Shown here in pieces: positions 1 through 7,978 of a DNA stretch of 64,000 nt. Position 1 is the first letter of the stretch. Every line of letters begins with the position of its first letter. The notes beneath the pieces were generated by a model that was not told where the DNA came from, searched no databases, and was given only the letters and a program-made list of their open reading frames with translations. This DNA is from Vampirovibrionales bacterium (GTDB lineage: Bacteria > Cyanobacteriota > Vampirovibrionia > Vampirovibrionales > Vampirovibrionaceae): assembly GCA_029866025.1 (NCBI GenBank), contig JARXAD010000002.1:422616-486615 (forward strand). The letters run 5' to 3'. Made by a program: the position numbers and the translations under genes.

Positions 1-502
1 TATAAAATGTAGGACTGAAAGGAGCTTTTTGAGGCGTGCGCCCAAAGTTGGCAGGGTTTACAGTGGTAGCCCAAGTGCCAGAAAAAGCAGCGTTTGTTCG
101 AGAGGGCTGCCCCCACAAAAATTGAGTGAGCTGATGAAGCAATCGATCCGCGGACGAAGTGGGCTGCTGTAACTGTTTGACCATATCGTTATAGGTGGCT
201 TTCGTAAACATCCGCCCAATGGATTCGGCAGCCACGTACCCAACAAAAACAAGACCGGTTCGTAATAATTCTGTTTGACCCGTGGTTTTTAATTTAAGCA
301 GCTTTTTTAGAGCGGGGGCCATCAGTTGGGTTGCTAAGGCAGTAACCCCGGTAATTCCTAAAGTAATGCCTTCTCGCAAGGTGGTTTGCCGTTGGATTTC
401 TGTAGGCGCTCCAGCGGTATCAAGCACTCGAAAATAGCTACCCACAGATTTTAGCGCCACAGCACCTACGGCATACAGGGCGCTGCTGCCAAGATTGCTC
501 AT
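1..502 (-). CDS. Partial hypothetical membrane-associated protein, truncated by the window edge
   Basis: An uninterrupted minus-strand frame runs off the left edge, giving at least 167 residues. I place the start at ATG 502-500. The same frame is open up to a TAG at 543-541, so a TTG at 529 preceded by AGGA is an alternative. The visible part has Ala/Gly/Leu-rich hydrophobic stretches around residues 5-18, 45-60 and 85-100, suggesting membrane association. The last visible stretch contains NPANFG followed by Pro/Phe-rich sequence, like the N termini of other orphans in this window. I do not recognise a family. Missing distal sequence prevents a length judgement. Confidence 0.6.
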   Translation of the reverse strand, partial: MSNLGSSALYAVGAVALKSVGSYFRVLDTAGAPTEIQRQTTLREGITLGITGVTALATQLMAPALKKLLKLKTTGQTELLRTGLVFVGYVAAESIGRMFTKATYNDMVKQLQQPTSSADRLLHQLTQFLWGQPSRTNAAFSGTWATTVNPANFGRTPQKAPFSPTFY

Positions 503-923
503 GAAGCCAATGGGTGCGATGGAGCTCAAACCAACATCCTAAAATTGCCACCTAACTGCAGAGGGTACTACCGTCCAACGCTACTGTAGATAAGAAGAGT
601 GACGAAGAGATGACGAAAAGACCAAGGTTTTTATAGAACCCTTATTTGAAAAGGCCCTGTTTTTAATGGCAGGCCCTTAATTGAGGGCAAAGAAAAAGCG
701 GCCGAAAGCACGGAAACCGTACAACACAGCCGCTTATGCTACATAAAGCAAGCAAGAAAGGAATGGTTAGACCCCAACAAAATACCACACTATGAGATTT
801 GTAGAGCCAACAAATACGTGCTTGTTACTATTTGTTACAGTGTAGACACACCATGCTTTGGTCGACACCCTAATCATTGGCGTTAGGATGGTTGCTGTAA
901 TACGCTTGGTGGAGGGTGCTTTA
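503..923. other. Intergenic stretch with a nested hairpin
   Basis: No convincing gene lies in these 420 bases between two divergent genes. A nested inverted repeat is visible: outer arms AAGCGGC (696-702) and GCCGCTT (729-735), and inner ACGG-AAA-CCGT (710-720). Read on the minus strand, the outer stem is followed by TTTTTCTTT, as in an intrinsic terminator, yet no recognised minus-strand gene sits to its right. The rest looks like ordinary promoter DNA for the flanking genes. Confidence 0.4.
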
Positions 924-1799
924 ATGAATTGGCCACAACGTTTATGGGATAAAGCACTTTTTTGGGTTGGGTTTTGCCTGGTATTAACCAGTGCCTCCAT
1001 TCAGGCCATGGCTGTTGTGGTGTTGCCAGAGTACAAAGCGGGAGCCAATGCTTCTGTAGCCATGCGCAATCCATCGGTGTTTATTAGTGTGCCGGCTCGT
1101 CGTTTGTACTTGTTAGATAGTGCCCAGCGGGTGCTGCGAGACTATCCTGTGGCTGTAGGCAAGCCGGGATTTCCCACGCCTGCGGGACGGTTTAGCATTA
1201 TTACCCTGGTTAAACAGCCGGGGTTTGAAAACCCGTACAAGCCACAAGGGGCCAGCCAAATTGCCCCAGGAAGCAATAACCCTTTGGGAACCCGTTGGAT
1301 GGGCTTTAAAAAAGTAGCCCATGGAGAATATGGACTTCATGGTACCAATCAGCCGGATTCCATTGGTAAGTTTGCCTCTCATGGGTGTGTGCGTATGTAC
1401 ATTAAAGATGCGGAAGACCTGTTTGATCGTGTAACCTTTGGTACGCCTGTGACGGTGAATTACGATGCCACCATTGCTCAAATTAAGGGCAATCAGGTGA
1501 TTTTAACCACGTCGCCCGATGTGTTTGGTCTGTCGCCGGCTTCTACAGGGGCGCAGGTCTCTCAGGCGCTGAAAGGTTTTTTCCCCAATGCTCAACTGTT
1601 GCAACCCAAGCTGGTTCAAAGCCTAACAGATAAAAACGGCAGTGCGGTGGTGATTGGCGAATTGCCCGACCCTAATGAGTACAACAAACAGGTGGAGCTA
1701 TCGGTTTCGGGTGTTATTCCGGGGAAAACCATTCCGCCAGTTTCTACCAAGGCGGTGCCCAAAACGACCTCTAAAAAATCGGTAGCCAAGAAAAAATAA
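924..1799 (+). CDS. L,D-transpeptidase (YkuD family), exported
   Basis: A 291-residue protein that likely cross-links peptidoglycan through 3-3 bonds or attaches proteins to the wall in the periplasm. Residues 1-31 form a signal peptide with a hydrophobic core and an AMA-type cleavage site. The YkuD domain spans roughly residues 50-180 and shows the HGT motif and the catalytic SHGCVRM motif with the nucleophilic Cys. The C-terminal 110 residues are not recognised and end in a Lys-rich tail. ATG 924 is chosen because GGAGGG lies 7 bases upstream; TTG 858 and ATG 888 are in frame but have no such site. The gene stands alone, ending near a strong hairpin. Confidence 0.9.
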   Translation: MNWPQRLWDKALFWVGFCLVLTSASIQAMAVVVLPEYKAGANASVAMRNPSVFISVPARRLYLLDSAQRVLRDYPVAVGKPGFPTPAGRFSIITLVKQPGFENPYKPQGASQIAPGSNNPLGTRWMGFKKVAHGEYGLHGTNQPDSIGKFASHGCVRMYIKDAEDLFDRVTFGTPVTVNYDATIAQIKGNQVILTTSPDVFGLSPASTGAQVSQALKGFFPNAQLLQPKLVQSLTDKNGSAVVIGELPDPNEYNKQVELSVSGVIPGKTIPPVSTKAVPKTTSKKSVAKKK

Positions 1800-1898
1800 G
1801 GCTCTCGCCAAAAAAGTAGTTTTTTCTAAAGTCCTCCCTTGGGAGGTCGATACATTAACTGCGACCCAGAGTCGCCCATTTTGGTTCTAATACCATTA

Positions 1899-1924
1899 GA
1901 GCAAGCCCCGCAAGGGGCTTGCTC
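1899..1924. terminator. Bidirectional intrinsic terminator with GCAA tetraloop
   Basis: A perfect 11-bp stem closes a GCAA (GNRA) tetraloop, followed on the + strand by TTTGT. It lies between the convergent L,D-transpeptidase and coiled-coil genes and could serve both. Confidence 0.75.
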
Positions 1925-1956
1925 TTTGTATGGCAATTTTTTAACGGGGGTGCAAT

Positions 1957-2268
1957 TTACGCCCAAGGACGACTGCCGCGACCGCGACCATTACCGCTGT
2001 TGGAATACTCGCGCGAGCCGGCATACTGGCGTAAGTTGTTTATTTGGTTTTTGCTAATGTCTTTCGCTGTTTCCGCTTCAATTTTAGCAATTTTTTCGGC
2101 ACTTTCCAGCTCAGCTTTTTTTAATTCTAGTTCTAATTTGGCTAACTCAATTTTAGTTTTATCGTCTTGTTCGGCTAGCTTAACTTGTGCAGCATTGGTT
2201 TCCACTTGTGTTTTTTGTTCATGATTGAATTTCGAATCACGGGCAAAAATTTTAGAATAAAAAGACAT
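1957..2268 (-). CDS. Small coiled-coil protein of unknown function
   Basis: A 103-residue charged protein. Residues about 15-80 are rich in Glu, Lys, Ala and Leu in heptad-like order (for example KIELAKLELELKKAELES), predicting a long coiled coil. The tail is Gly/Arg/Ser-rich and ends GRGRGSRPWA, which could bind nucleic acid, though this is only a composition argument. The ATG at 2268 is preceded by GGAG at 7 bases, so the longer in-frame reading upstream is rejected. No signal peptide or membrane segment is seen, so it is probably cytoplasmic. Family not recognised. Confidence 0.65.
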   Translation of the reverse strand: MSFYSKIFARDSKFNHEQKTQVETNAAQVKLAEQDDKTKIELAKLELELKKAELESAEKIAKIEAETAKDISKNQINNLRQYAGSREYSNSGNGRGRGSRPWA

Positions 2269-2413
2269 CTTGTAACTCCTCACACAGTGATTGTTTTTGG
2301 GGGGACACACACTCGAGACGCTTTATCATTGCCTCGTGTTAGTATAAAAACAATTTATAGGGATCTGGTGCTAGTTTGTAACGCAATGTAAAAACGAGTT
2401 TGATTCGTTACGT

Positions 2414-2464
2414 AAAAACCCCCACAAAATGAGACCTTTCGGCCAGTCATTCGCAGGGGTTTTT
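2414..2464 (-). terminator. Terminator downstream of icd
   Basis: Arms AAAAACCCC and GGGGTTTTT enclose a 33-base loop region with an internal weak hairpin. In the minus direction the stem ends in a T run just after the icd stop codon. Confidence 0.55.
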
Positions 2465-2492
2465 GGAATAGTAGAGTTTAACGACTAGTAAC

Positions 2493-3734
2493 TTATGCAG
2501 GAACTAGGCTCATTTGTTCGGCAATGGCATTACCAAAACCGCTGCAGCTTACCAGTTTGGCACCGGGCATTTGGCGTTCCAAATCATAGGTCACGGTTTT
2601 GGCGTCAATGGTGCGCTCAAAGCTGCGTAGCACCAAATCGGCGGCTTCCGTCCAGCCCAAGTGGGTCAGCATCATCACACCGCTCAAAATCAAGGAGCCG
2701 GGGTTTACCTTGTCTTGGCCCGCGTATTTGGGGGCGGTGCCGTGGGTGGCTTCAAACACAGCAGCCACATCACCAATGTTGGCACCAGGGGCAATGCCCA
2801 ACCCGCCTACTTGGGCAGCACAGGCATCCGACAAATAATCGCCGTTCAGGTTGGGGCAGGCAATGACGCTGTACTCATCGGGGCGCAACAACAGTTGTTG
2901 AAACATAGCATCGGCAATGCGATCGTTCACCACCACTTTGCCAGCGGGGGCCTTGCCGCCATGGTTGTCCCACAGGTCTTGCTCGGTAACGATATGGTCG
3001 GCAAACTCGCGTTTGGCTAAGGCGTAGCCCCAGTCTTTAAAGGCGCCTTCCGTGTATTTCATAATGTTGCCTTTGTGAACCAAGGTCACGGTGGGCAGTT
3101 TGTTATCAATGGCGTATTGAATGGCGCGACGCACCAAGCGTTCTGTTTTTTCTTGGCTCATGGGTTTGACACCCACACCGCATTCAGGCGACAGATCCAC
3201 GTTGAATTCGATTTTTAAGAAGTTGATGAATTTTTTCGCATCGGCACTGCCCGCTTCCCACTCAATGCCAGCGTACACGTCTTCCGTGTTTTCACGGAAC
3301 AACACCACGTCCAGTTTTTCAGGGGCTTTCATGGGGCTGGGCACGCCCGTAAAATAACGCACCGGTCGCACGCAGGCGTACAAGTCTAAAATTTTGCGCA
3401 AGGCCACGTTTAGGCTGCGAATACCCCCACCCACGGGTGTGGTGAGAGGCCCTTTAATGGCCACTTTGTATTGGGTAATGGCATCCACGCTGGCTTGGGG
3501 CAGCCATTCGCCGGTTTGGTTAAAGGCTTTTTCGCCGGCTAAAATTTCTTTCCACACAATGTGGCGCTTGCCACCGTAAGCCGCTTTGACGGCGCTATCC
3601 AGCACATGTTGGGTGGCGGGCCAAATGTCTACGCCAATGCCATCCCCTTCAATGTAAGGAATAATGGGGCAGTCGGGCACATTCAAGGATAAATCAGAAT
3701 TAATGGTAATGGCTTCGCCAGCAGGGTTGGTCAT
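2493..3734 (-). CDS. icd: NADP-dependent isocitrate dehydrogenase
   Basis: A 413-residue protein, close to the 416 of Escherichia coli Icd. It oxidatively decarboxylates isocitrate to 2-oxoglutarate in the TCA cycle, yielding NADPH. The substrate loop [13 protein letters not shown] carries Ser107, Asn109 and Arg113, matching the phosphorylatable Ser and substrate contacts of E. coli Icd. The cofactor region [17 protein letters not shown] has the Lys-Tyr pair typical of NADP rather than NAD specificity. The Tyr/Lys catalytic region ([20 protein letters not shown]) is intact. ATG 3734 has GGAG 8 bases upstream. It is a single-gene unit followed by a terminator; no phosphatase/kinase gene is nearby. 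Confidence 0.96.
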   Translation of the reverse strand: MTNPAGEAITINSDLSLNVPDCPIIPYIEGDGIGVDIWPATQHVLDSAVKAAYGGKRHIVWKEILAGEKAFNQTGEWLPQASVDAITQYKVAIKGPLTTPVGGGIRSLNVALRKILDLYACVRPVRYFTGVPSPMKAPEKLDVVLFRENTEDVYAGIEWEAGSADAKKFINFLKIEFNVDLSPECGVGVKPMSQEKTERLVRRAIQYAIDNKLPTVTLVHKGNIMKYTEGAFKDWGYALAKREFADHIVTEQDLWDNHGGKAPAGKVVVNDRIADAMFQQLLLRPDEYSVIACPNLNGDYLSDACAAQVGGLGIAPGANIGDVAAVFEATHGTAPKYAGQDKVNPGSLILSGVMMLTHLGWTEAADLVLRSFERTIDAKTVTYDLERQMPGAKLVSCSGFGNAIAEQMSLVPA

Positions 3735-3921
3735 TTGTAGCACTCCAAAAACAACAGTAAGCACGGAACAATCTTATGAAAGAATTTGACTATTGTAGCA
3801 TAGCCTCTCGCTGCGGGGGTTTTTGTTAGAAACATTCCACCTAAAAGCCTATGGTAAGCTGGCAATGCTACGCAAAGGCCTTTGGTTTGTATGGTAATAA
3901 CTTTCTTTAGAAACGCTTTTT

Positions 3922-4353
3922 ATGCCAACACCCAGTAAGCCAACAAAAGGCGTTCAGGATGTTTTTACTCACCTGTCTACCGTGTTGGCCCGATGGGCTG
4001 GCTCGCCTCAGTTGTGTTTTGGGGCGATGGCTTTGATTTTGTTGTGGGGTCTGACAGGGCCGCTATTCAACTACAGCGATACGTGGCAGCTGGCCATTAA
4101 CACCACCACTAACATTATTACCTTTTTAATGGTGTTTTTGATTCAAAATACTCAAAATAGAGAAAGCGAAGCCCTGCATCTCAAAGTGGATGAACTCATT
4201 CGCGCCAATGTGACGGCCCATAATCGGTTTATGCAGCTGGAAGACTTAAGCCAGCGCGAGTTGGATGTGATTAAAGATGAGTTTGAAAAATTGGCACAGC
4301 AAGAAGAAGAAATACTGGAAGAAGTAGAGGAAAGCCACGAAAAAGATGAGTAG
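3922..4353 (+). CDS. Low-affinity iron permease family membrane protein
   Basis: A 143-residue protein with two membrane segments (about residues 33-50 and 60-80). They flank the diagnostic sequence GPLFNYSDTWQLAINT and the following FLMVFLIQNTQNRES of the small family annotated as low-affinity Fe/Cu permease. The C-terminal third is an acidic helix rich in Glu (QEEEILEEVEE), longer than usual. Transport activity of bacterial members is poorly established, so the function is a family label. It lies between divergent icd and convergent nusB with no partner gene. Confidence 0.8.
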   Translation: MPTPSKPTKGVQDVFTHLSTVLARWAGSPQLCFGAMALILLWGLTGPLFNYSDTWQLAINTTTNIITFLMVFLIQNTQNRESEALHLKVDELIRANVTAHNRFMQLEDLSQRELDVIKDEFEKLAQQEEEILEEVEESHEKDE

Positions 4354-4373
4354 ATTTGACGCGACACCCGATG

Positions 4374-5102
4374 CTACTTAAGGGCAGCAGTGAGGGCACC
4401 CTGACGCACGACTTGCCCCAAAATACCGTTAATAAACTGGTAGTTTTTTTCATCGGTGTATTGTTTGGCCAGCTCCACGGCTTCGTTAATAATCACGCTG
4501 GGTGCCACGGATTGGCTGGCGTCAAAGGGGTTTTCGGCTTCTACCATTAACTCTCCCACCGCCAAGCGAAGCAAGCAACGGTCGGCTTTGGCCAAGCGCT
4601 CCAGGGGCCAATCGTGGCTGTGGGCAGCAATGGCCGAATCAATGCTTTCCAAACGTTGATGAAGCCCTTGCAGTAAATGGGCGGCAAAGGCGGCGGTATC
4701 GGGTTGCTGGGCCAAGGCGTATAGCTCGGGCAGTCGCATCACATCCACCACGGCTTCCAAGGCGCTTTTGGCTTTGGCAAACAAGGCAATGGCTTCTTGG
4801 GTGTTGGGCAGGGCCACGGCTTTCATAGGGGCACTCAAAGGCGATTCCATATTGACCGTCGCATCGGCTTCTGCCAATTGCACGGTTTCCAGCACGGTTT
4901 GAATGTCATTCCAGGCTTCGGTGGCGGTTGTTTCGGCATCACTCATTAAGGTGCGAATGGTGGTGAGTAGCACGGTATGCCAGTCAACGGGGGTAGTTGT
5001 GGGGTTGTCAATAATAGAAAGAGATAATTGAGGCTGACCTTGTTTTTCAGAGCCAAACAGTACAAAAAAGGCAAGTTCGCGGGCGGCGTGGCGGGCTTTC
5101 AT
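4374..5102 (-). CDS. nusB: Transcription antitermination factor NusB
   Basis: A 242-residue NusB. With NusE it binds boxA RNA to promote rRNA antitermination. The N-terminal helix MKARHAARELAFFVLFGSE fits the family start. The C-terminal half (about residues 140-230) has the helical core with RLAKADRCLLRLAVGEL, INEAVELAKQYTDEKNYQFINGIL split over two helices. It is about 100 residues longer than the proteobacterial form because of an insertion at about residues 30-130; long NusB is also seen in cyanobacteria. ATG 5102 is preferred to the in-frame TTG at 5108. It is convergent with the permease gene and divergent from the M14 peptidase. Confidence 0.88.
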   Translation of the reverse strand: MKARHAARELAFFVLFGSEKQGQPQLSLSIIDNPTTTPVDWHTVLLTTIRTLMSDAETTATEAWNDIQTVLETVQLAEADATVNMESPLSAPMKAVALPNTQEAIALFAKAKSALEAVVDVMRLPELYALAQQPDTAAFAAHLLQGLHQRLESIDSAIAAHSHDWPLERLAKADRCLLRLAVGELMVEAENPFDASQSVAPSVIINEAVELAKQYTDEKNYQFINGILGQVVRQGALTAALK

Positions 5103-5209
5103 AAACAATCCATTCGTTCAGTAAGGAAGGGTGATGTCAAAGGGCAAGAAGCTTTAAGGCTACCACGAAGATAGGTTCCTCTGGCGATCCGCAAGGGCGA
5201 AACACCCGT

Positions 5210-5215
5210 TATACT
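5210..5215 (+). promoter_or_regulatory. Candidate -10 element directly upstream of the M14 peptidase
   Basis: TATACT ends 7 bases before the ATG at 5223, so a transcript would start at or next to the start codon. No good -35 hexamer or Shine-Dalgarno sequence is seen. This suggests a leaderless or nearly leaderless mRNA. Confidence 0.4.
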
Positions 5216-5222
5216 GAGAGTC

Positions 5223-5963
5223 ATGACGTCCTTTACTTCAAATAATGTTGCCGTCCAACAGGCATTCCCTGCCGTGTGGCAAGTGTCTGGCGTTACAGGT
5301 ACCACTCCACAAGGGCGGCCGTTGCAGGCATGGCAGATCGATCTTGTAACGTCAGGCTGCTTACTCTTAATACTGGGGGCCACCCATGGCGATGAACCGG
5401 AAAGCCACTGGCTGGTCAATCAATGGATGCACCACTGGGGCGAATTAACCCGGGAGGCCAAAGGGGTGGTGGCGATTCCGTGCCTCAATCCGGATGGCTT
5501 GGCGCTAAACACCCGCCAAAATGCCAATGGCGTGGATCTCAATCGAAACTTTCCCACTGCTAACTGGAGTCAAGCCACTGATAGCTTGGAAAAAGAGTTG
5601 GGACACCCATATTATGGAGGCCCAACGGCTGCCAGCGAGCCTGAAACCCAGTGGTTGATGGATGTTTTGGAAGCATACCAACCCAAAATTGTTCTTTCAG
5701 TTCACACTCCCTACAAGGTGGTGAACTGGGATGGACCGCCTCATGCCCAGTCTCTGGCGGAGGCTGTGGGTACCGTCACCGGTTATCCTGTAACCCATGA
5801 TATTGGCTACCCAACCCCCGGATCCTTTGGAACGTATGTGGGTATTGAGCGTGGCATTCCCGTGATTACCCTAGAGTTGCCGGAAGAATCTCCCGACGTG
5901 TTGTGGGCGGCTAACAAAACGGTGCCCCAAGCCTGTTTGGAATGGATTGAATCCAACCGTTAA
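5223..5963 (+). CDS. M14-family zinc carboxypeptidase (MpaA-like)
   Basis: A 246-residue metallopeptidase of the M14 fold. Zinc ligands are visible in THGDEPES (His and Glu) and later in SVHTPYK (His). The substrate-binding motif GVDLNRNFP (Asn-Arg) and the catalytic Glu in ITLELPEE are present. The size and the DLNRNFP motif resemble murein tripeptide amidase A, which cleaves the L-Ala-D-Glu-Dap peptide during wall recycling in the cytoplasm; the exact substrate is inferred. No signal peptide is seen. It heads a run of three peptidase genes on the + strand, 32 bases before the M24 gene. Confidence 0.85.
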   Translation: MTSFTSNNVAVQQAFPAVWQVSGVTGTTPQGRPLQAWQIDLVTSGCLLLILGATHGDEPESHWLVNQWMHHWGELTREAKGVVAIPCLNPDGLALNTRQNANGVDLNRNFPTANWSQATDSLEKELGHPYYGGPTAASEPETQWLMDVLEAYQPKIVLSVHTPYKVVNWDGPPHAQSLAEAVGTVTGYPVTHDIGYPTPGSFGTYVGIERGIPVITLELPEESPDVLWAANKTVPQACLEWIESNR

Positions 5964-5995
5964 AACCCGTCTTGTTCTTAATAAAGTGTTGGTGT

Positions 5996-7876
5996 ATGAG
6001 TGTTTTACCGTTACAGCGTTTGCAAGCCTTACGTCAATGGATGGCGGAGCAACCCACGCCGTTGGAGGCCTATTGGATACCGAGCAGTGATGAATTTGGC
6101 AACGAATATGTGCCAGAGCATTTAAACCGGCGAGAATACCTGACAGGCTTTACGGGGAGTGCCGGTGATGCACTGGTGACCCAAGACGAAGCGTGGTTGT
6201 GGGTGGATGGCCGCTACCATGAGCAAGTGGATGCCGAAGTGGATAGCCGGTGCTGGTCCATTAGCAAGCAAGGCAAACCCAAACAGACTACCTTTAGCGA
6301 GCTTTTAGAGCGCTTAGCCCAAGCACAACACGATAAAAATCGCTCATTGACCGTTGGCTTCCCCGGGGGGTGTGTGTCGCAAGCGGCTCTCAAACGCCAG
6401 CAAGCGGCTTTAAAGGCCCCTTTTAAAGACCTAATTCAATGGATACCGACGGCTACTCATGGTGTGGATTCGGGTTGGGGCGATCGCCCCAACTTTGCGT
6501 CTCAGCCAGCGTATACTGTGGTTGATAGCACCGCAGGGCAATCCGTGGCAGAAAAACTGGCTGCCTTGGGAAAGGCTATGGCGGCCAAAGGGGTGACGCA
6601 CTTGCCCTTAACGACCGTGGATGCCGTGGCGTGGGTGTTTAACTTGCGGGGAAATGATATTCCCCACATCCCCGTCTGTCTGGCCTTTGGATTGATTGAA
6701 CGCAACGGCGAGACCTTAACAGCGACCGTTTTCACCGACGCCCCCTTGCCGAACACCACCGGTTGGCCCGACACCATTACGGTCCAGCCCTTGGATGCCT
6801 TTGAATCCAACTTTTTACGGAGCCTCCAACTCACCCATTCAAAAGGCGCCCTCCGGGCGTGGGGAGATGGCAAACACACCTCGGCTGGGTTAATGGCGGT
6901 ATTGCAACAAGCGGACGTGACCATTGAAGACACTGCATCACCCGTATATGGATTCAAAGCCATTAAAAACCTTGCTGAACAGCGAGGGATGAAACTGGCA
7001 CACCAAAAGGCCAGCGTGGCGTTGGTCACGGTATGGCATCGGTTGGAAACAGCCATGGCTGCCGGTGAGATCATTAGTGAAAAGCAGGCCAGTGACTGGG
7101 TGAGTGAGGCCTATGCCGCCGATCCTGCTTTTGTGAGCCTCAGCTTCCCCAGCATTGTGGGGTTTGGGGCCAATGCCGCCATTGTGCATTACAGCAACCC
7201 CAGCCCCAACCGTTTTTTACAGCCCGGCGAATGGGTGCTCATTGACAGCGGCGCCCAATACCATTGCTCGCCGGATCAAGATCCTGAAGGCACCGGCTGG
7301 ATGGGCACCACCGATACTACACGCACCTTTGTGTTTGGGGCCAAACCAACGCCAGAGCAACAACAAGCCTACACTGCGGTGCTACAGGCCCATGCGGCGA
7401 TGGCACGGCAACGATTCCCCAAAGGGACGACGGGGGGCCAACTGGATGTGCTGGTAAGAGCCCCTTTATGGCAGCAGGGGCTGGATTTTTTACATGGCAC
7501 GGGCCACGGGGTGGGCTGCTTTTTAAGCGTGCACGAAGGCCCCAACGGCATTGGTAAAGGCTATACCATCGCCTTAGAACTCGGCATGATTACCAGCATT
7601 GAACCCGGCTATTACCGCGGCGGGTGGGGCGGCATCCGACTGGAAAATCTGGCGCTGACGGTGGCAACCGACGCAACACTGGATCCGGGGGGCGAAGCCC
7701 TGTATGCCTTTGAGCCCTTGCAGCAATTGCCTTTTGACCCAGCATTAATTGCGTGGGAACAACTGCCAGAGGCCGAAGGGGCATGGGTGCGCCAATACCA
7801 CCATGTCAGTTTACAGGCGTTAAAAGAAGTCTTGGATCCAGCGCTTTGTGAGTGGCTGATGCAAAAAGTGCAGTAA
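5996..7876 (+). CDS. Xaa-Pro aminopeptidase, M24B family, long form
   Basis: A 626-residue protein that removes an N-terminal residue next to proline. Two creatinase-like N-terminal domains occupy about residues 1-310 and the pita-bread catalytic domain about 320-560. The dinuclear metal ligands are recognisable: Asp in VLIDSGAQY, Asp in GTTDTTRTF, His in GTGHGVGCFLSVHEGP, Glu in SIEPGYY and Glu in GIRLENL. The three-domain, about 600-residue architecture matches the eukaryotic cytosolic aminopeptidase P type, which also occurs in bacteria; E. coli PepP is about 440. ATG 5996 is used because family homology begins there. It is probably co-transcribed with the M14 gene. Confidence 0.93.
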   Translation: MSVLPLQRLQALRQWMAEQPTPLEAYWIPSSDEFGNEYVPEHLNRREYLTGFTGSAGDALVTQDEAWLWVDGRYHEQVDAEVDSRCWSISKQGKPKQTTFSELLERLAQAQHDKNRSLTVGFPGGCVSQAALKRQQAALKAPFKDLIQWIPTATHGVDSGWGDRPNFASQPAYTVVDSTAGQSVAEKLAALGKAMAAKGVTHLPLTTVDAVAWVFNLRGNDIPHIPVCLAFGLIERNGETLTATVFTDAPLPNTTGWPDTITVQPLDAFESNFLRSLQLTHSKGALRAWGDGKHTSAGLMAVLQQADVTIEDTASPVYGFKAIKNLAEQRGMKLAHQKASVALVTVWHRLETAMAAGEIISEKQASDWVSEAYAADPAFVSLSFPSIVGFGANAAIVHYSNPSPNRFLQPGEWVLIDSGAQYHCSPDQDPEGTGWMGTTDTTRTFVFGAKPTPEQQQAYTAVLQAHAAMARQRFPKGTTGGQLDVLVRAPLWQQGLDFLHGTGHGVGCFLSVHEGPNGIGKGYTIALELGMITSIEPGYYRGGWGGIRLENLALTVATDATLDPGGEALYAFEPLQQLPFDPALIAWEQLPEAEGAWVRQYHHVSLQALKEVLDPALCEWLMQKVQ

Positions 7877-7917
7877 ACCCATTAAAATCCTTAATTTAGG
7901 GTAAAAATACAGGCTGT

Positions 7918-7948
7918 TTGGCAATTTTCTATACAAAAGTGGTAAAAT
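7918..7948 (+). promoter_or_regulatory. Candidate promoter for the M17 aminopeptidase gene
   Basis: TTGGCA (7918-7923) and TAAAAT (7943-7948) are separated by 19 bases, slightly long, in an AT-rich gap. A strong AAGGAG lies just before the ATG at 7979. Confidence 0.35.
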
Positions 7949-7978
7949 AAAGCCATTGTTTTAAGGAGAAAGAGTCCC

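Noticed and set aside
767..1000. A 77-codon minus-strand frame near the orphan terminator
   Set aside because: It overlaps the start and signal peptide of the L,D-transpeptidase, has no ribosome site and no protein-like composition.
2185..2391. A 68-codon plus-strand frame
   Set aside because: It covers the promoter and start of the opposite coiled-coil gene and lacks a ribosome site.
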